A stretch of 6,412 nucleotides of DNA from an uncultured Actinomycetes bacterium (GTDB lineage: Bacteria > Actinomycetota > Actinomycetes > Nanopelagicales > Nanopelagicaceae): positions 1 to 6,412 of the forward strand of contig CAITKS010000093.1 of NCBI GenBank assembly GCA_903893085.1, read 5' to 3'. Numbering within the stretch: position 1 is the first letter of the stretch; every line of letters starts with the position of its first letter. Both the position numbers and the translations under genes were made by a program. The notes under the pieces were generated by a model that saw only the letters and a program-made list of their open reading frames with translations, did not search any database and had not been told where the DNA came from. Shown here one piece after another: positions 1-5,190 of this stretch.

Positions 1-5
1 TGCGC

Positions 6-49
6 TTAATTTAATTAAGTTGCGCAGATCACTATCTGTGGTTTACCCT
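6..49 (+). promoter_or_regulatory. Putative whiB7 promoter with AT-rich upstream element
   Basis: A -35-like TTGCGC (20-25) and a -10-like TACCCT (44-49, fitting TANNNT) are separated by 18 nt. A block of pure A/T except its last base (TTAATTTAATTAAG, 6-19) abuts the -35. Known WhiB7-dependent promoters carry an AT-rich stretch just upstream of a sigma-A -35 that is bound by the AT-hook of WhiB7, so this layout suggests autoregulation. The A/T block is itself a dyad: CTTAAT (5-10) and ATTAAG (14-19) around a 3-nt centre. A second short dyad, CAGAT/ATCTG (25-29 and 34-38), lies in the spacer. The -10 match is only moderate and the start site is unproven. Transcription from here would make a leader of roughly 350 nt, as expected for whiB7. 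Confidence 0.5.
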
Positions 50-102
50 TGCCTTTCACCAAACTGGTGAAGGTCTAAATAGGCGAAGAAGGAGAATGAA
101 CG

Positions 103-279
103 ATGTTTCTTACATCTAAGCCATTCACCACAGCACGCGTTACACGCGGCGCTGCTACTTCGCCTGCCAATTTCCATGCGACTACAAAGAAGAATACAAA
201 TTGGCCCGCAGCGTCAAAGCCAGCGTTTTACGCAGCTTTTTACGCCGTGGATGAGGCCACAGGAGGTTCGATCGGATAA
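103..279 (+). CDS. Upstream ORF / leader peptide of whiB7 (58 aa)
   Basis: This is a 58-codon ORF from ATG 103 to TAA 277. It is preceded by a strong ribosome site, AAGGAG (89-94), 8 nt from the ATG. The predicted peptide starts MFLTSKPFTT and ends ATGGSIG. It is rich in Ala, Thr and Lys, has a repeated FYA near its end, and resembles no enzyme I recognise. It lies wholly within the whiB7 leader, and its stop is about 20 nt before the terminator hairpin. Upstream ORFs that sense ribosome stalling are established for whiB7/wblC genes. The inferred role is a cis-acting leader whose complete translation allows termination, while slowed translation allows read-through. A shorter overlapping ORF at ATG 96 (7 codons) sits only 1 nt from the ribosome site and is less likely to be used. 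An internal AGGAGG (261-266) has no nearby downstream start codon. The peptide's own function, if any, is unknown. Confidence 0.7.
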   Translation: MFLTSKPFTTARVTRGAATSPANFHATTKKNTNWPAASKPAFYAAFYAVDEATGGSIG

Positions 280-308
280 CACCGATAGACGCCAAACCTA
301 AGGCCTCA
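252..308 (+). promoter_or_regulatory. Candidate antiterminator structure of the whiB7 leader
   Basis: Three nested pairings can be read directly. TGAGGCC (252-258) pairs with GGCCTCA (302-308), AGGTT (264-268) with AACCT (295-299), and ATCGG (271-275) with CCGAT (282-286). The outer pairing consumes the 5' arm of the terminator at 300-313, so the two folds exclude each other. The last codons and the stop of the upstream ORF lie inside this fold. A ribosome that reaches the stop would therefore block it and favour termination, while a ribosome stalled earlier would leave it free to form. The pairings are seen in the sequence; the regulatory reading is inference from whiB7/wblC attenuation. Confidence 0.5.
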
Positions 309-338
309 ACTCCACAAAGGAGTTGAAGGCCTTTTTTT
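300..338 (+). terminator. Intrinsic terminator (attenuator) in the whiB7 leader
   Basis: The stem has 14 base pairs with one bulged A. The 5' arm is AAGGCCTCAACTCC (300-313), the loop is ACAAA (314-318), and the 3' arm occupies 319-333, followed by an uninterrupted T-run (332-338). It lies after the upstream ORF and about 65 nt before the whiB7 start, so it would stop most transcripts before the gene. It is one of the two strongest intrinsic terminators in the window. Its position inside a leader, rather than after a gene, marks it as an attenuator. Confidence 0.88.
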
Positions 339-404
339 ATTATCCAAAAGCAACCAAACCAATCCAAAGAAAGAAATCGAGAGAGAAGAAAGTGGGTGAG
401 AACG

Positions 405-743
405 ATGAGCGTTCTCTACAGCGAACTACAGGTACCAGGTTGGGCAGAAACAGGCGAGAAGATCGGTCTCTATGAAGTGACCGGTACATATGACTCGGCC
501 ATCGCCTTTACGTTGCCATGCCATAACGCTGATCCTGAACTCTTCTTCTCCGAAAGTGATGAAGGAATTGCTCAGGCGAAAGCGCTTTGCGGCAGCTGCC
601 CTGTGCGAAACAAATGTTTAGACGGTGCCTTATCCCGCCAAGAACCATGTGGTGTTTGGGGAGGACAGCTAATCGAAGATGGCGTGATTATCGAACGTAA
701 GCGCCGTGCGGGACGTCCGCCGCGCATTGCAGCGTTCGTGTAA
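405..743 (+). CDS. whiB7: WhiB7-type iron-sulfur transcriptional regulator with AT-hook
   Basis: This is a 112-aa WhiB-family protein. Four cysteines (Cys39, Cys62, Cys65, Cys71, in a C-X22-C-X2-C-X5-C pattern) should bind a [4Fe-4S] cluster. GVWGG at 83-87 is the family turn that contacts the main sigma factor. The basic C-terminus RKRRAGRPPR (98-107) is an AT-hook, the mark of the WhiB7 branch, which activates intrinsic antibiotic-resistance genes on ribosome stress. The attenuator-type leader and the neighbouring ABC1 and E1-like genes support WhiB7 over other WhiB proteins. I chose ATG 405 because the N-terminus then reads MSVL, as I recall for the M. tuberculosis protein, and GGTGA (395-399) lies 5 nt upstream; GTG 396 is an in-frame alternative. 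The N-terminal part is about 20 residues longer than the mycobacterial protein. An oddity is EPC (80-82) before GVWGG, where WhiB7 proteins normally have EPW. Confidence 0.9.
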   Translation: MSVLYSELQVPGWAETGEKIGLYEVTGTYDSAIAFTLPCHNADPELFFSESDEGIAQAKALCGSCPVRNKCLDGALSRQEPCGVWGGQLIEDGVIIERKRRAGRPPRIAAFV

Positions 744-771
744 TTACTTCTATCGGCAGGTATCCGTTACC

Positions 772-809
772 AGCGATGGTCATGCGAGAATTAACGCATG
801 ACCATCGCT
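772..809 (+). promoter_or_regulatory. Perfect 15-bp hairpin enclosing the VOC gene start codon
   Basis: AGCGATGGTCATGCG (772-786) is perfectly complementary to CGCATGACCATCGCT (795-809), with an 8-nt loop (787-794). The ATG of the downstream gene (798-800) is in the 3' arm. The only ribosome-site-like bases, GAGAA (786-790), lie at the edge of the loop. No T-run follows, so it is not a standard terminator. It could restrict translation of the VOC gene, protect the 3' end of whiB7 mRNA (29 nt after its stop), or be a palindromic operator in DNA. The pairing is certain; the role is inferred. Confidence 0.7.
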
Positions 810-1193
810 AACTACGTTTACACCGCACTTGATTGTGATAATCCAGTTGAACTTGCTCACTTTTATTCAAAGATAACTGGGCTAAAGATTCAACCATTTG
901 ATGAAGGTGAAACTGCAGAAACCTGCGAATGGCTTGAATTATGGGATGAAAATGAGCAAACCAAGATGGCTTTTCAAAAGATTGAAAACTATCGCAAACC
1001 AACTTGGCCAAAGGGCGATCTGCCACAGCAGGCGCATATGGATTTCCACGCTAAAGATCTAGATATTGCCGAAAAACAACTTCTCGAAATAGGAGCGGTT
1101 AAGGCTGAGTTTCAACCTAAGCCGCATCGCTTCCGCGTTTATTTAGATCCCGCAGGACATCCATTCTGTATCGTGCAGAGCGATGACGATTAA
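798..1193 (+). CDS. VOC-superfamily (glyoxalase/bleomycin-resistance-like) protein
   Basis: This 131-aa protein has the size of a single-domain vicinal-oxygen-chelate protein made of two beta-alpha-beta-beta-beta modules. The first module starts with the family pattern TALDCDNPVELAHFYSKITG (9-28). The second starts with QAHMDFHAKDLD (78-89) and ends with YLDPAGHPFCIV (115-126), typical of the Glyoxalase_6-like group common in actinobacteria. His80 is a plausible metal ligand. Many family members are uncharacterised; others are lyases, dioxygenases or drug-binding resistance proteins, so the substrate cannot be assigned. The gene follows whiB7 by 54 nt on the same strand and could be co-transcribed with it. 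The start at 798 is set by the family N-terminus. There is no good ribosome site, and the start codon is buried in a 15-bp hairpin, which suggests controlled or weak translation. Confidence 0.85.
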   Translation: MTIANYVYTALDCDNPVELAHFYSKITGLKIQPFDEGETAETCEWLELWDENEQTKMAFQKIENYRKPTWPKGDLPQQAHMDFHAKDLDIAEKQLLEIGAVKAEFQPKPHRFRVYLDPAGHPFCIVQSDDD

Positions 1194-1227
1194 GTAGTTA
1201 TCTCATCTTTAGGAGTACTGTTTATTT

Positions 1228-1617
1228 ATGGCAACAACAGCGAAGAAAGCAACAACAAAAAAGACCGTGGCGAAGAAAAGTGCGACCAAGGTAGAAGTTA
1301 AAGAAGTTAACCAAGGCGTGGATTGGCGTTCACTCTATTTATATGCGGTGAGCCTAATAACTCTTCTTGTCTGCCTCTTTACGGTAATTAGCCTTATCAA
1401 TCGTGGGTTAGATCTGATCGTTCCCGATCAAGGCTATGTTGATCCTTACGCAGTGCAGAACGATCCCAAAGTTGATCCAGAAGTTATTAAACAAGCCAAT
1501 ATTGATCAGAATCGACGCAACGCAATCCGCGGAATAACTAGTTCTCTTGTGACTTTGCTAGTGACGGTTCCAGTTTATTTGTATCATTGGAAAATGGTTC
1601 GAAAAATCTCGCGCTAA
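1228..1617 (+). CDS. Small two-helix membrane protein, possibly DUF5671-like
   Basis: This is a 129-aa protein of unknown function. The N-terminal 25 residues are rich in Lys, Ala and Thr, with repeated AKK/TKK motifs, and should be a basic, disordered cytoplasmic tail. A first transmembrane helix spans about 36-58, starting in WRSLYLYAVSLITLLV. A polar segment with several Asp-Pro motifs (about 66-98) follows. A second helix spans about 102-120, and the protein ends in basic residues (WKMVRKISR), so both ends are probably cytoplasmic. The LYLYAVSLITLLV stretch resembles DUF5671 proteins, but I am not sure of that. AGGAG (1211-1215) precedes the ATG by 12 nt, slightly long but usable. The gene lies 34 nt after the VOC gene on the same strand. 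It converges on the ABC1 gene with only 7 nt between the stops and no T-run terminator, so the two opposing transcripts probably overlap. Confidence 0.8.
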   Translation: MATTAKKATTKKTVAKKSATKVEVKEVNQGVDWRSLYLYAVSLITLLVCLFTVISLINRGLDLIVPDQGYVDPYAVQNDPKVDPEVIKQANIDQNRRNAIRGITSSLVTLLVTVPVYLYHWKMVRKISR

Positions 1618-1624
1618 CTTAAAT

Positions 1625-2980
1625 TTAAACGCCAGCGGGAGCGATCTCAGGGAACCAGGAAAGCGCTTCATCGCGGAACTTTCCTTCAGCTTCTAGTTGG
1701 CAGAAAATTCCAGTTGTTCCCAATGTGACGCGATGAATCAATACATATTCGGCAGGCAAATTGAGTTGGAACCCGATCTTTGCGGTTGGATTACGTGGAT
1801 CACCAACGCGGGCGCTTTGATCGCGCAACCATTCGCGTGAGTATTTAAATGTTTCAGTACGAAGTGGCTCAACAAGTGGAACCAAGAAATCAAGAACCAA
1901 ATTTGGATCCACATCCACTTCGGCCAAGATAAATCCATCTTTCTTAAAGCCGTCATATAACGCCTGGGCGTCATCATCGAGGGCGTGCTTCAAGAGATTC
2001 TTAAATGGCTCAGGGAATCCATTGGGCAGACGGTTGCAGGCACCGAAATCTAATACTCCGATGCGACCATCTGCGAGCAAACGGAAATTTCCAGGATGCG
2101 GATCAGCATGCAATAAACCAGCGCGCTCTGGACATGTGAAATGGAATCTAGCTAAACGCATACCGGCGTTGTTGCGTTCTTCCTGTGTTCCGCTAGCGAT
2201 TATCTTGGAAAGCGGAATTCCTTCTAGCCACTCAGAGACAAGAACTTTATCTGCGGCCATAACAACTTTTGGAATTGCAACATCTGGATCATTTTCATAA
2301 GCACGCCAGCAAGCTTCCTGCGCTTCGGCTTCATATTTGTAATCAACTTCTTCGATGATTCGCGCGCGCAGTTCTTCCAGCAAAGGCTTCATCTCGAGCC
2401 CTGGCAGGACCAACTGGAAAATTTTGGCAAAGCGTTGGATCTGATTTAAGTCAGAAATTAAAGCTTCCGCAGCACCTGGGTATTGAATCTTTACCGCAAC
2501 AGGACGCCCATCTTTCCAAACGCCTTTATGTACTTGTCCGATTGAGGCAGAAGCAGTTGGCTTGTCATCAAATGAAGTGAAGTTATCGCGCCAATTCTCG
2601 CCTAGCTCTTTCGCTAAAACTTTATGCACAACGCGTGTTGGCAAAGGCGGTGCGGACTCTTGCAACTTTGTAAGCGTTTCGCGATATGGCTTAGCAATGT
2701 TTTCAGGAAGCGCTGCTTCAAAGACTGAGAGCGCTTGCCCGAACTTCATCGCTCCGCCTTTTAACTCTCCAAGAACTTTAAAGAGTTGTTCGGCTGTCTT
2801 CTCTTGAATATCTGTAATAACTACCGATGAAGATTGGCCGACTAATTGTCTGCCGAGTCCAAGAACGCCGCGACCTGCAAGTCCGACCGGAATAGAAACC
2901 ATCTTGGCCGAACGTGCAGCAGTTGATTTCGGGATCTCAGTCTCGATCTCATTTTTCTTGGCCATCCCCGTATTGTTCAT
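1625..2980 (-). CDS. ABC1/UbiB-family atypical kinase-like protein
   Basis: This 451-aa protein has the full ABC1 (ADCK/UbiB) atypical kinase fold. The KxGQ motif (KFGQ, 79-82) lies in the N-terminal extension typical of the family. The Ala-rich loop TASASIGQVH (142-151) replaces the glycine loop of ordinary kinases. VAVKIQYPG (161-169) carries the ATP-binding Lys164. HADPHPGN (291-298) is the catalytic loop and DFG (311-313) the metal-binding motif, so ATPase activity is plausible. Family members support quinone or other lipid metabolism, but this actinobacterial branch has no proven substrate. A homologue (Rv3197, from memory) sits by whiB7 in M. tuberculosis. No transmembrane segment is evident. 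It starts 32 nt after the E1-like gene and is probably its operon partner. No clear ribosome site precedes ATG 2980; the in-frame ATG at 2965 is an alternative. Confidence 0.9.
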   Translation of the reverse strand: MNNTGMAKKNEIETEIPKSTAARSAKMVSIPVGLAGRGVLGLGRQLVGQSSSVVITDIQEKTAEQLFKVLGELKGGAMKFGQALSVFEAALPENIAKPYRETLTKLQESAPPLPTRVVHKVLAKELGENWRDNFTSFDDKPTASASIGQVHKGVWKDGRPVAVKIQYPGAAEALISDLNQIQRFAKIFQLVLPGLEMKPLLEELRARIIEEVDYKYEAEAQEACWRAYENDPDVAIPKVVMAADKVLVSEWLEGIPLSKIIASGTQEERNNAGMRLARFHFTCPERAGLLHADPHPGNFRLLADGRIGVLDFGACNRLPNGFPEPFKNLLKHALDDDAQALYDGFKKDGFILAEVDVDPNLVLDFLVPLVEPLRTETFKYSREWLRDQSARVGDPRNPTAKIGFQLNLPAEYVLIHRVTLGTTGIFCQLEAEGKFRDEALSWFPEIAPAGV

Positions 2981-3012
2981 AAAAATCTGAGGATGCGCTA
3001 TTTGAAAATGGT

Positions 3013-4116
3013 CTACCAGCTACATCCACACATGGGATGGCGAGAAATGGAGATGTGTTTTGTGTTACAGAGGTCAAGTAAATCGATAGATATCGCTTCG
3101 GTGGAAAGTGCGCAAAAGCCGGTATCAATAAGTTGCAGCAATTGCGCCGCTATCAGTGCCGCCAAGTAATTTGCCCCAACTATTGGCAGCTCATCTTTTA
3201 TTGCGTCACTTTCCAGAATTGTTGCTCGACTTTGATCTGCAATCGTCAATTCGCAACAACGGCTGCAAGGAGTTATTGCAGGCTTAATTAATGGGGTAAT
3301 CGTTAAGTAACCACCACTAATTTCACTAACAAGTAAATGTTCTTGCCCAGCAGCCATCCAGAGTGCAAGAAGTGCCGAATCTATTTCGCCGAAGTGAATC
3401 TTGATTACTTTCTCTGCAAATCCTGCAGGTATTTCTTCTGCGCTTTCATCGTAGCTTTGCGGAAAGAGCGCTACCGATTTCGCTCTTTCGGTGCAGATTG
3501 ATTTAAAAACCTGTCCATAATCAACGGCGGCTATGAATCCTCCAGAGATATCTAGATCTGAAACAAGTTCGTGGCCGCGGCGGAACGAGGGAGCAAACTG
3601 GGTATGCGTTACACCACTGGCAATAAGTAGTGCAAACAAATGTTGAGCAGCGCGCGAGTCTCCTGAAATTTCGATGTGTGCACTTTGGCGAGCGCTCACA
3701 GTTGCAACTCCCGAATCGCAAACTCCGGGCAACCAACGCGTCAGCGTTAATTCGGGTGCGATGCGATTTTTCAGTTGTGCAAAAGATGCATCTTTACTTC
3801 GATCACTTGCCTTGGCAGCGCGTTCGGCGATATTTGAAATGAAACGTTGTGAAATTTGGATTGCACTCATTTGTGTCTCAAGAAATTCGAATGAGTGCAA
3901 CTGCGCAAGCAGTTCATCTAAGTCATCAGCGCTGATCCCGATCACCGCCTCGAGCTCGGCTCGGATCAGACCCCGTTTAAGGCAGGCAAATATTTCGGGA
4001 GCAAGGGGTGAGTTAACGGATATCCGGCTGCGCAGAGTGCCGAAGAAGAAGTACCCTGCCTGATCAGCTGAATATAGGTTGATGCCAGATTTGAATTTGA
4101 GCTGTGATGTAGTCAT
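3013..4116 (-). CDS. Ocin-ThiF/E1-like protein related to TOMM cyclodehydratase partners
   Basis: This is a 367-aa protein from ATG 4116; an in-frame GTG at 4149 would add 11 residues, and numbering here counts from that GTG. The N-terminal region (LKFKSGINLY, 17-26, then helices to about 110) resembles the peptide-clasp part of Ocin-ThiF proteins. The middle has a Rossmann-like stretch (IEISGDSRAA, 159-168), where E1 enzymes carry a glycine-rich nucleotide loop; here the loop is degenerate. TPCSRCCEL (293-301) and the terminal HPMCGC (371-376) supply the two cysteine pairs that bind structural zinc in this family. Such proteins present leader peptides in azole-peptide synthesis, but no YcaO or oxidase gene is in view, so the substrate is unknown. 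A homologue (Rv3196, from memory) also sits beside the ABC1 gene in mycobacteria. Neither start has a good ribosome site, so translation may be leaderless. Confidence 0.72.
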   Translation of the reverse strand: MTTSQLKFKSGINLYSADQAGYFFFGTLRSRISVNSPLAPEIFACLKRGLIRAELEAVIGISADDLDELLAQLHSFEFLETQMSAIQISQRFISNIAERAAKASDRSKDASFAQLKNRIAPELTLTRWLPGVCDSGVATVSARQSAHIEISGDSRAAQHLFALLIASGVTHTQFAPSFRRGHELVSDLDISGGFIAAVDYGQVFKSICTERAKSVALFPQSYDESAEEIPAGFAEKVIKIHFGEIDSALLALWMAAGQEHLLVSEISGGYLTITPLIKPAITPCSRCCELTIADQSRATILESDAIKDELPIVGANYLAALIAAQLLQLIDTGFCALSTEAISIDLLDLCNTKHISISRHPMCGCSW

Positions 4117-4152
4117 CTGCAAAGGATTGGCGCCTAGACCACTCGCCACCGG

Positions 4153-4164
4153 CGCACATGTGCG
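4153..4164. promoter_or_regulatory. 12-bp perfect palindrome upstream of the E1-like gene
   Basis: CGCACATGTGCG is fully self-complementary. It lies 3 nt upstream of the GTG 4149 start and 36 nt upstream of the ATG 4116 start of the E1-like gene, and is flanked by CGG (4150-4152) and CCG (4168-4170). Its position would suit an operator for the E1-like/ABC1 operon. No promoter hexamers could be assigned with confidence around it, so the role is only suggested. Confidence 0.25.
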
Positions 4165-4201
4165 TAGCCGTTATCTGCGCTGCAAAAGATTTACGCATGG
4201 G

Positions 4202-4255
4202 ATAAAAATAAATTCACCCCGTGCGCATCAATGTGTGATGTGCGACGGGGTGAAT
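4202..4255 (-). terminator. Intrinsic terminator of the DUF5679 gene
   Basis: ATTCACCCCGT (4212-4222) pairs with ACGGGGTGAAT (4245-4255). The inner arms GCGCATCA (4223-4230) and TGATGTGC (4236-4243) extend the stem by 8 bp, including one G-U pair, after a single bulge, and leave a 5-nt loop. Read on the minus strand, the hairpin is followed by a T-rich tail (TTTATTTTTATC), and it lies about 22 nt after the DUF5679 stop. On the plus strand no T-run follows, so it acts for the minus strand. It separates DUF5679 from the E1-like/ABC1 operon, which must then use its own promoter or read-through. Confidence 0.85.
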
Positions 4256-4277
4256 CTTTAGCGTTGGTGAACTGAAA

Positions 4278-4442
4278 TTACTGAGCCTTGCCAAGAATTC
4301 TGTTGACCTTGGTGCCACAGACTGGGCAGATGCCCTGTGCCATGCGACGACCAGAGTCTGAGATCTTCACAGTGCCTTCGAAGTCACGCTTCTCTTTGCA
4401 CTTAACGCAGTAAGCGTCACCCTTGTATGTCTCTGCTGTCAT
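4278..4442 (-). CDS. DUF5679 zinc-ribbon protein (54 aa)
   Basis: This 54-aa protein matches the conserved actinobacterial DUF5679 pattern. YCVKCKEKRDF (11-21) and CPVCGTKVNRILGKA (39-53) supply two CxxC knuckles (Cys12, Cys15, Cys39, Cys42) for one zinc ion, with GRRMAQG (31-37) between them. The function is unknown; the fold suggests binding to RNA, DNA or a protein partner in the cytoplasm. The ribosome site GGAGG (4448-4452) is 5 nt from the ATG, among the best in the window. Together with its own promoter-like sequence and a strong terminator, this suggests a well-expressed single-gene unit. The length is normal for the family. Confidence 0.93.
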   Translation of the reverse strand: MTAETYKGDAYCVKCKEKRDFEGTVKISDSGRRMAQGICPVCGTKVNRILGKAQ

Positions 4443-4487
4443 AATTGCCTCCAATCGCCGAATGGGCTCCGAGCGCCCACGCGTGCA

Positions 4488-4516
4488 AGCATGACGATAC
4501 CCCTCGCCACGCTCAA
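4488..4516 (-). promoter_or_regulatory. Putative promoter of the DUF5679 gene
   Basis: On the minus strand a -35-like TTGAGC (4511-4516) and a -10-like CATGCT (4488-4493) are 17 nt apart. Transcription would start near 4481, giving a leader of about 39 nt that includes the GGAGG ribosome site. The -35 is good and the -10 is weak. It lies just after the YgjP-like stop codon, with no T-run terminator between them, so read-through from upstream is also possible. Confidence 0.35.
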
Positions 4517-4526
4517 ATACGCAGAA

Positions 4527-5117
4527 CTAGCCCCCGTTTGTGCGTAATTTTTTTAGCTCAACAGGCTCAGCCAGGGCGCGTTCGGCCGCTTCATAGCCAT
4601 CGAGATAGGCGCTAGCCAGTTCAGAGTCCTCAAATCGAGCCAAAACCTCGGTGAACTCGGGGCCATGGTCAAAATGCTGCAGATGGATCGCTTCATGGAA
4701 GAGGACGTAATCCAGCGCGTAATCCGGGGCGAGCTTGAGGCGATCTGAGATGCGAATCGTGCGGTCAACGCTGGTGCAAGATCCCCAGCGCTCGCGCATT
4801 GGGCGCCAGTTAATCGATGCGGGGCGGGCAGTGATTTCGGGGGCTAGGGATGCCATTAGTTCGGCTGTGCGCTCTACTAGGCGTTCTTCGCTGGGGATAC
4901 GTAAATTTTCTTGGCTACGAATCTTTGCAATCATCTCGGGGACGATGGCATGTTCATCGGCTTTGCTCATGCGAGCAGGAATTGAAACGATTATTCGCCC
5001 GCCTTGGCGATATGCCGAGATATTTCGCTTTCGCCTTGCCGATCGAATCACAATTATCTCACCCTCTGAAATTCCGGGCAGGGTTAGATCGTTTTCATCG
5101 GTTTCACTTGCGGCCAC
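4527..5117 (-). CDS. YgjP/DUF45-type M48-family zinc metallopeptidase
   Basis: This 196-aa protein has the YgjP-like (DUF45) layout. An N-terminal beta region, IRSARRKRNISAYRQGGRI (24-42), runs into VSIPARMS (44-51). RERWGSCTS (108-116) is the family signature before the active site. HEAIH (141-145) is the HExxH zinc motif, and HFDHGPEF (148-155) provides the third ligand, most likely His151. All catalytic residues are present, so it is probably active; natural substrates of this family are not known. There is no signal peptide or membrane helix, which suggests a cytoplasmic protein. The start is GTG 5117. AAGGAG (5130-5135) is 12 nt upstream, slightly far, but the frame upstream has no better start codon before a stop. 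The C-terminal 20 residues are variable. The next gene downstream is the DUF5679 zinc ribbon, 84 nt away. Confidence 0.9.
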   Translation of the reverse strand: MAASETDENDLTLPGISEGEIIVIRSARRKRNISAYRQGGRIIVSIPARMSKADEHAIVPEMIAKIRSQENLRIPSEERLVERTAELMASLAPEITARPASINWRPMRERWGSCTSVDRTIRISDRLKLAPDYALDYVLFHEAIHLQHFDHGPEFTEVLARFEDSELASAYLDGYEAAERALAEPVELKKLRTNGG

Positions 5118-5148
5118 AGATGAAAAGTACTCCTTGGAATCGCAAATT

Positions 5149-5190
5149 CGATTTAAATCGGTGAAATCTCAAGTACGTGTTGAGAGATTT
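5149..5190. repeat. Two adjacent inverted repeats upstream of the YgjP-like gene
   Basis: CGATTTAAATCG (5149-5160) is a perfect 12-bp palindrome. Next to it, AAATCTC (5164-5170) and GAGATTT (5184-5190) form a 7-bp inverted repeat with a 13-nt centre. Neither is followed by a T-run in the direction it would be read, so they are not terminators. They lie 32-73 nt upstream of the GTG start of the YgjP-like gene, where operator sites would be expected. No regulator can be named. Confidence 0.4.

Noticed and set aside
96..119. 7-codon ORF (MNDVSYI) overlapping the start of the whiB7 upstream ORF
   Set aside because: Its ATG is only 1 nt from the ribosome site, while the ATG at 103 has the usual 8-nt spacing.
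182..367. 61-codon minus-strand ORF across the whiB7 leader
   Set aside because: It overlaps the upstream ORF and runs through the terminator hairpin; its product matches no family, and the plus-strand signals explain the region better.
772..809. Intrinsic terminator after whiB7
   Set aside because: No T-run follows the 3' arm, and the arm contains the start codon of the next gene.
3674..4063. 129-codon plus-strand ORF antisense to the E1-like gene
   Set aside because: It is a shadow of the coding strand; the Ser/Arg-rich product resembles no protein family.
4079..4261. 60-codon plus-strand ORF reaching into the DUF5679 terminator
   Set aside because: It overlaps the start of the E1-like gene and the whole terminator hairpin, with no family match.
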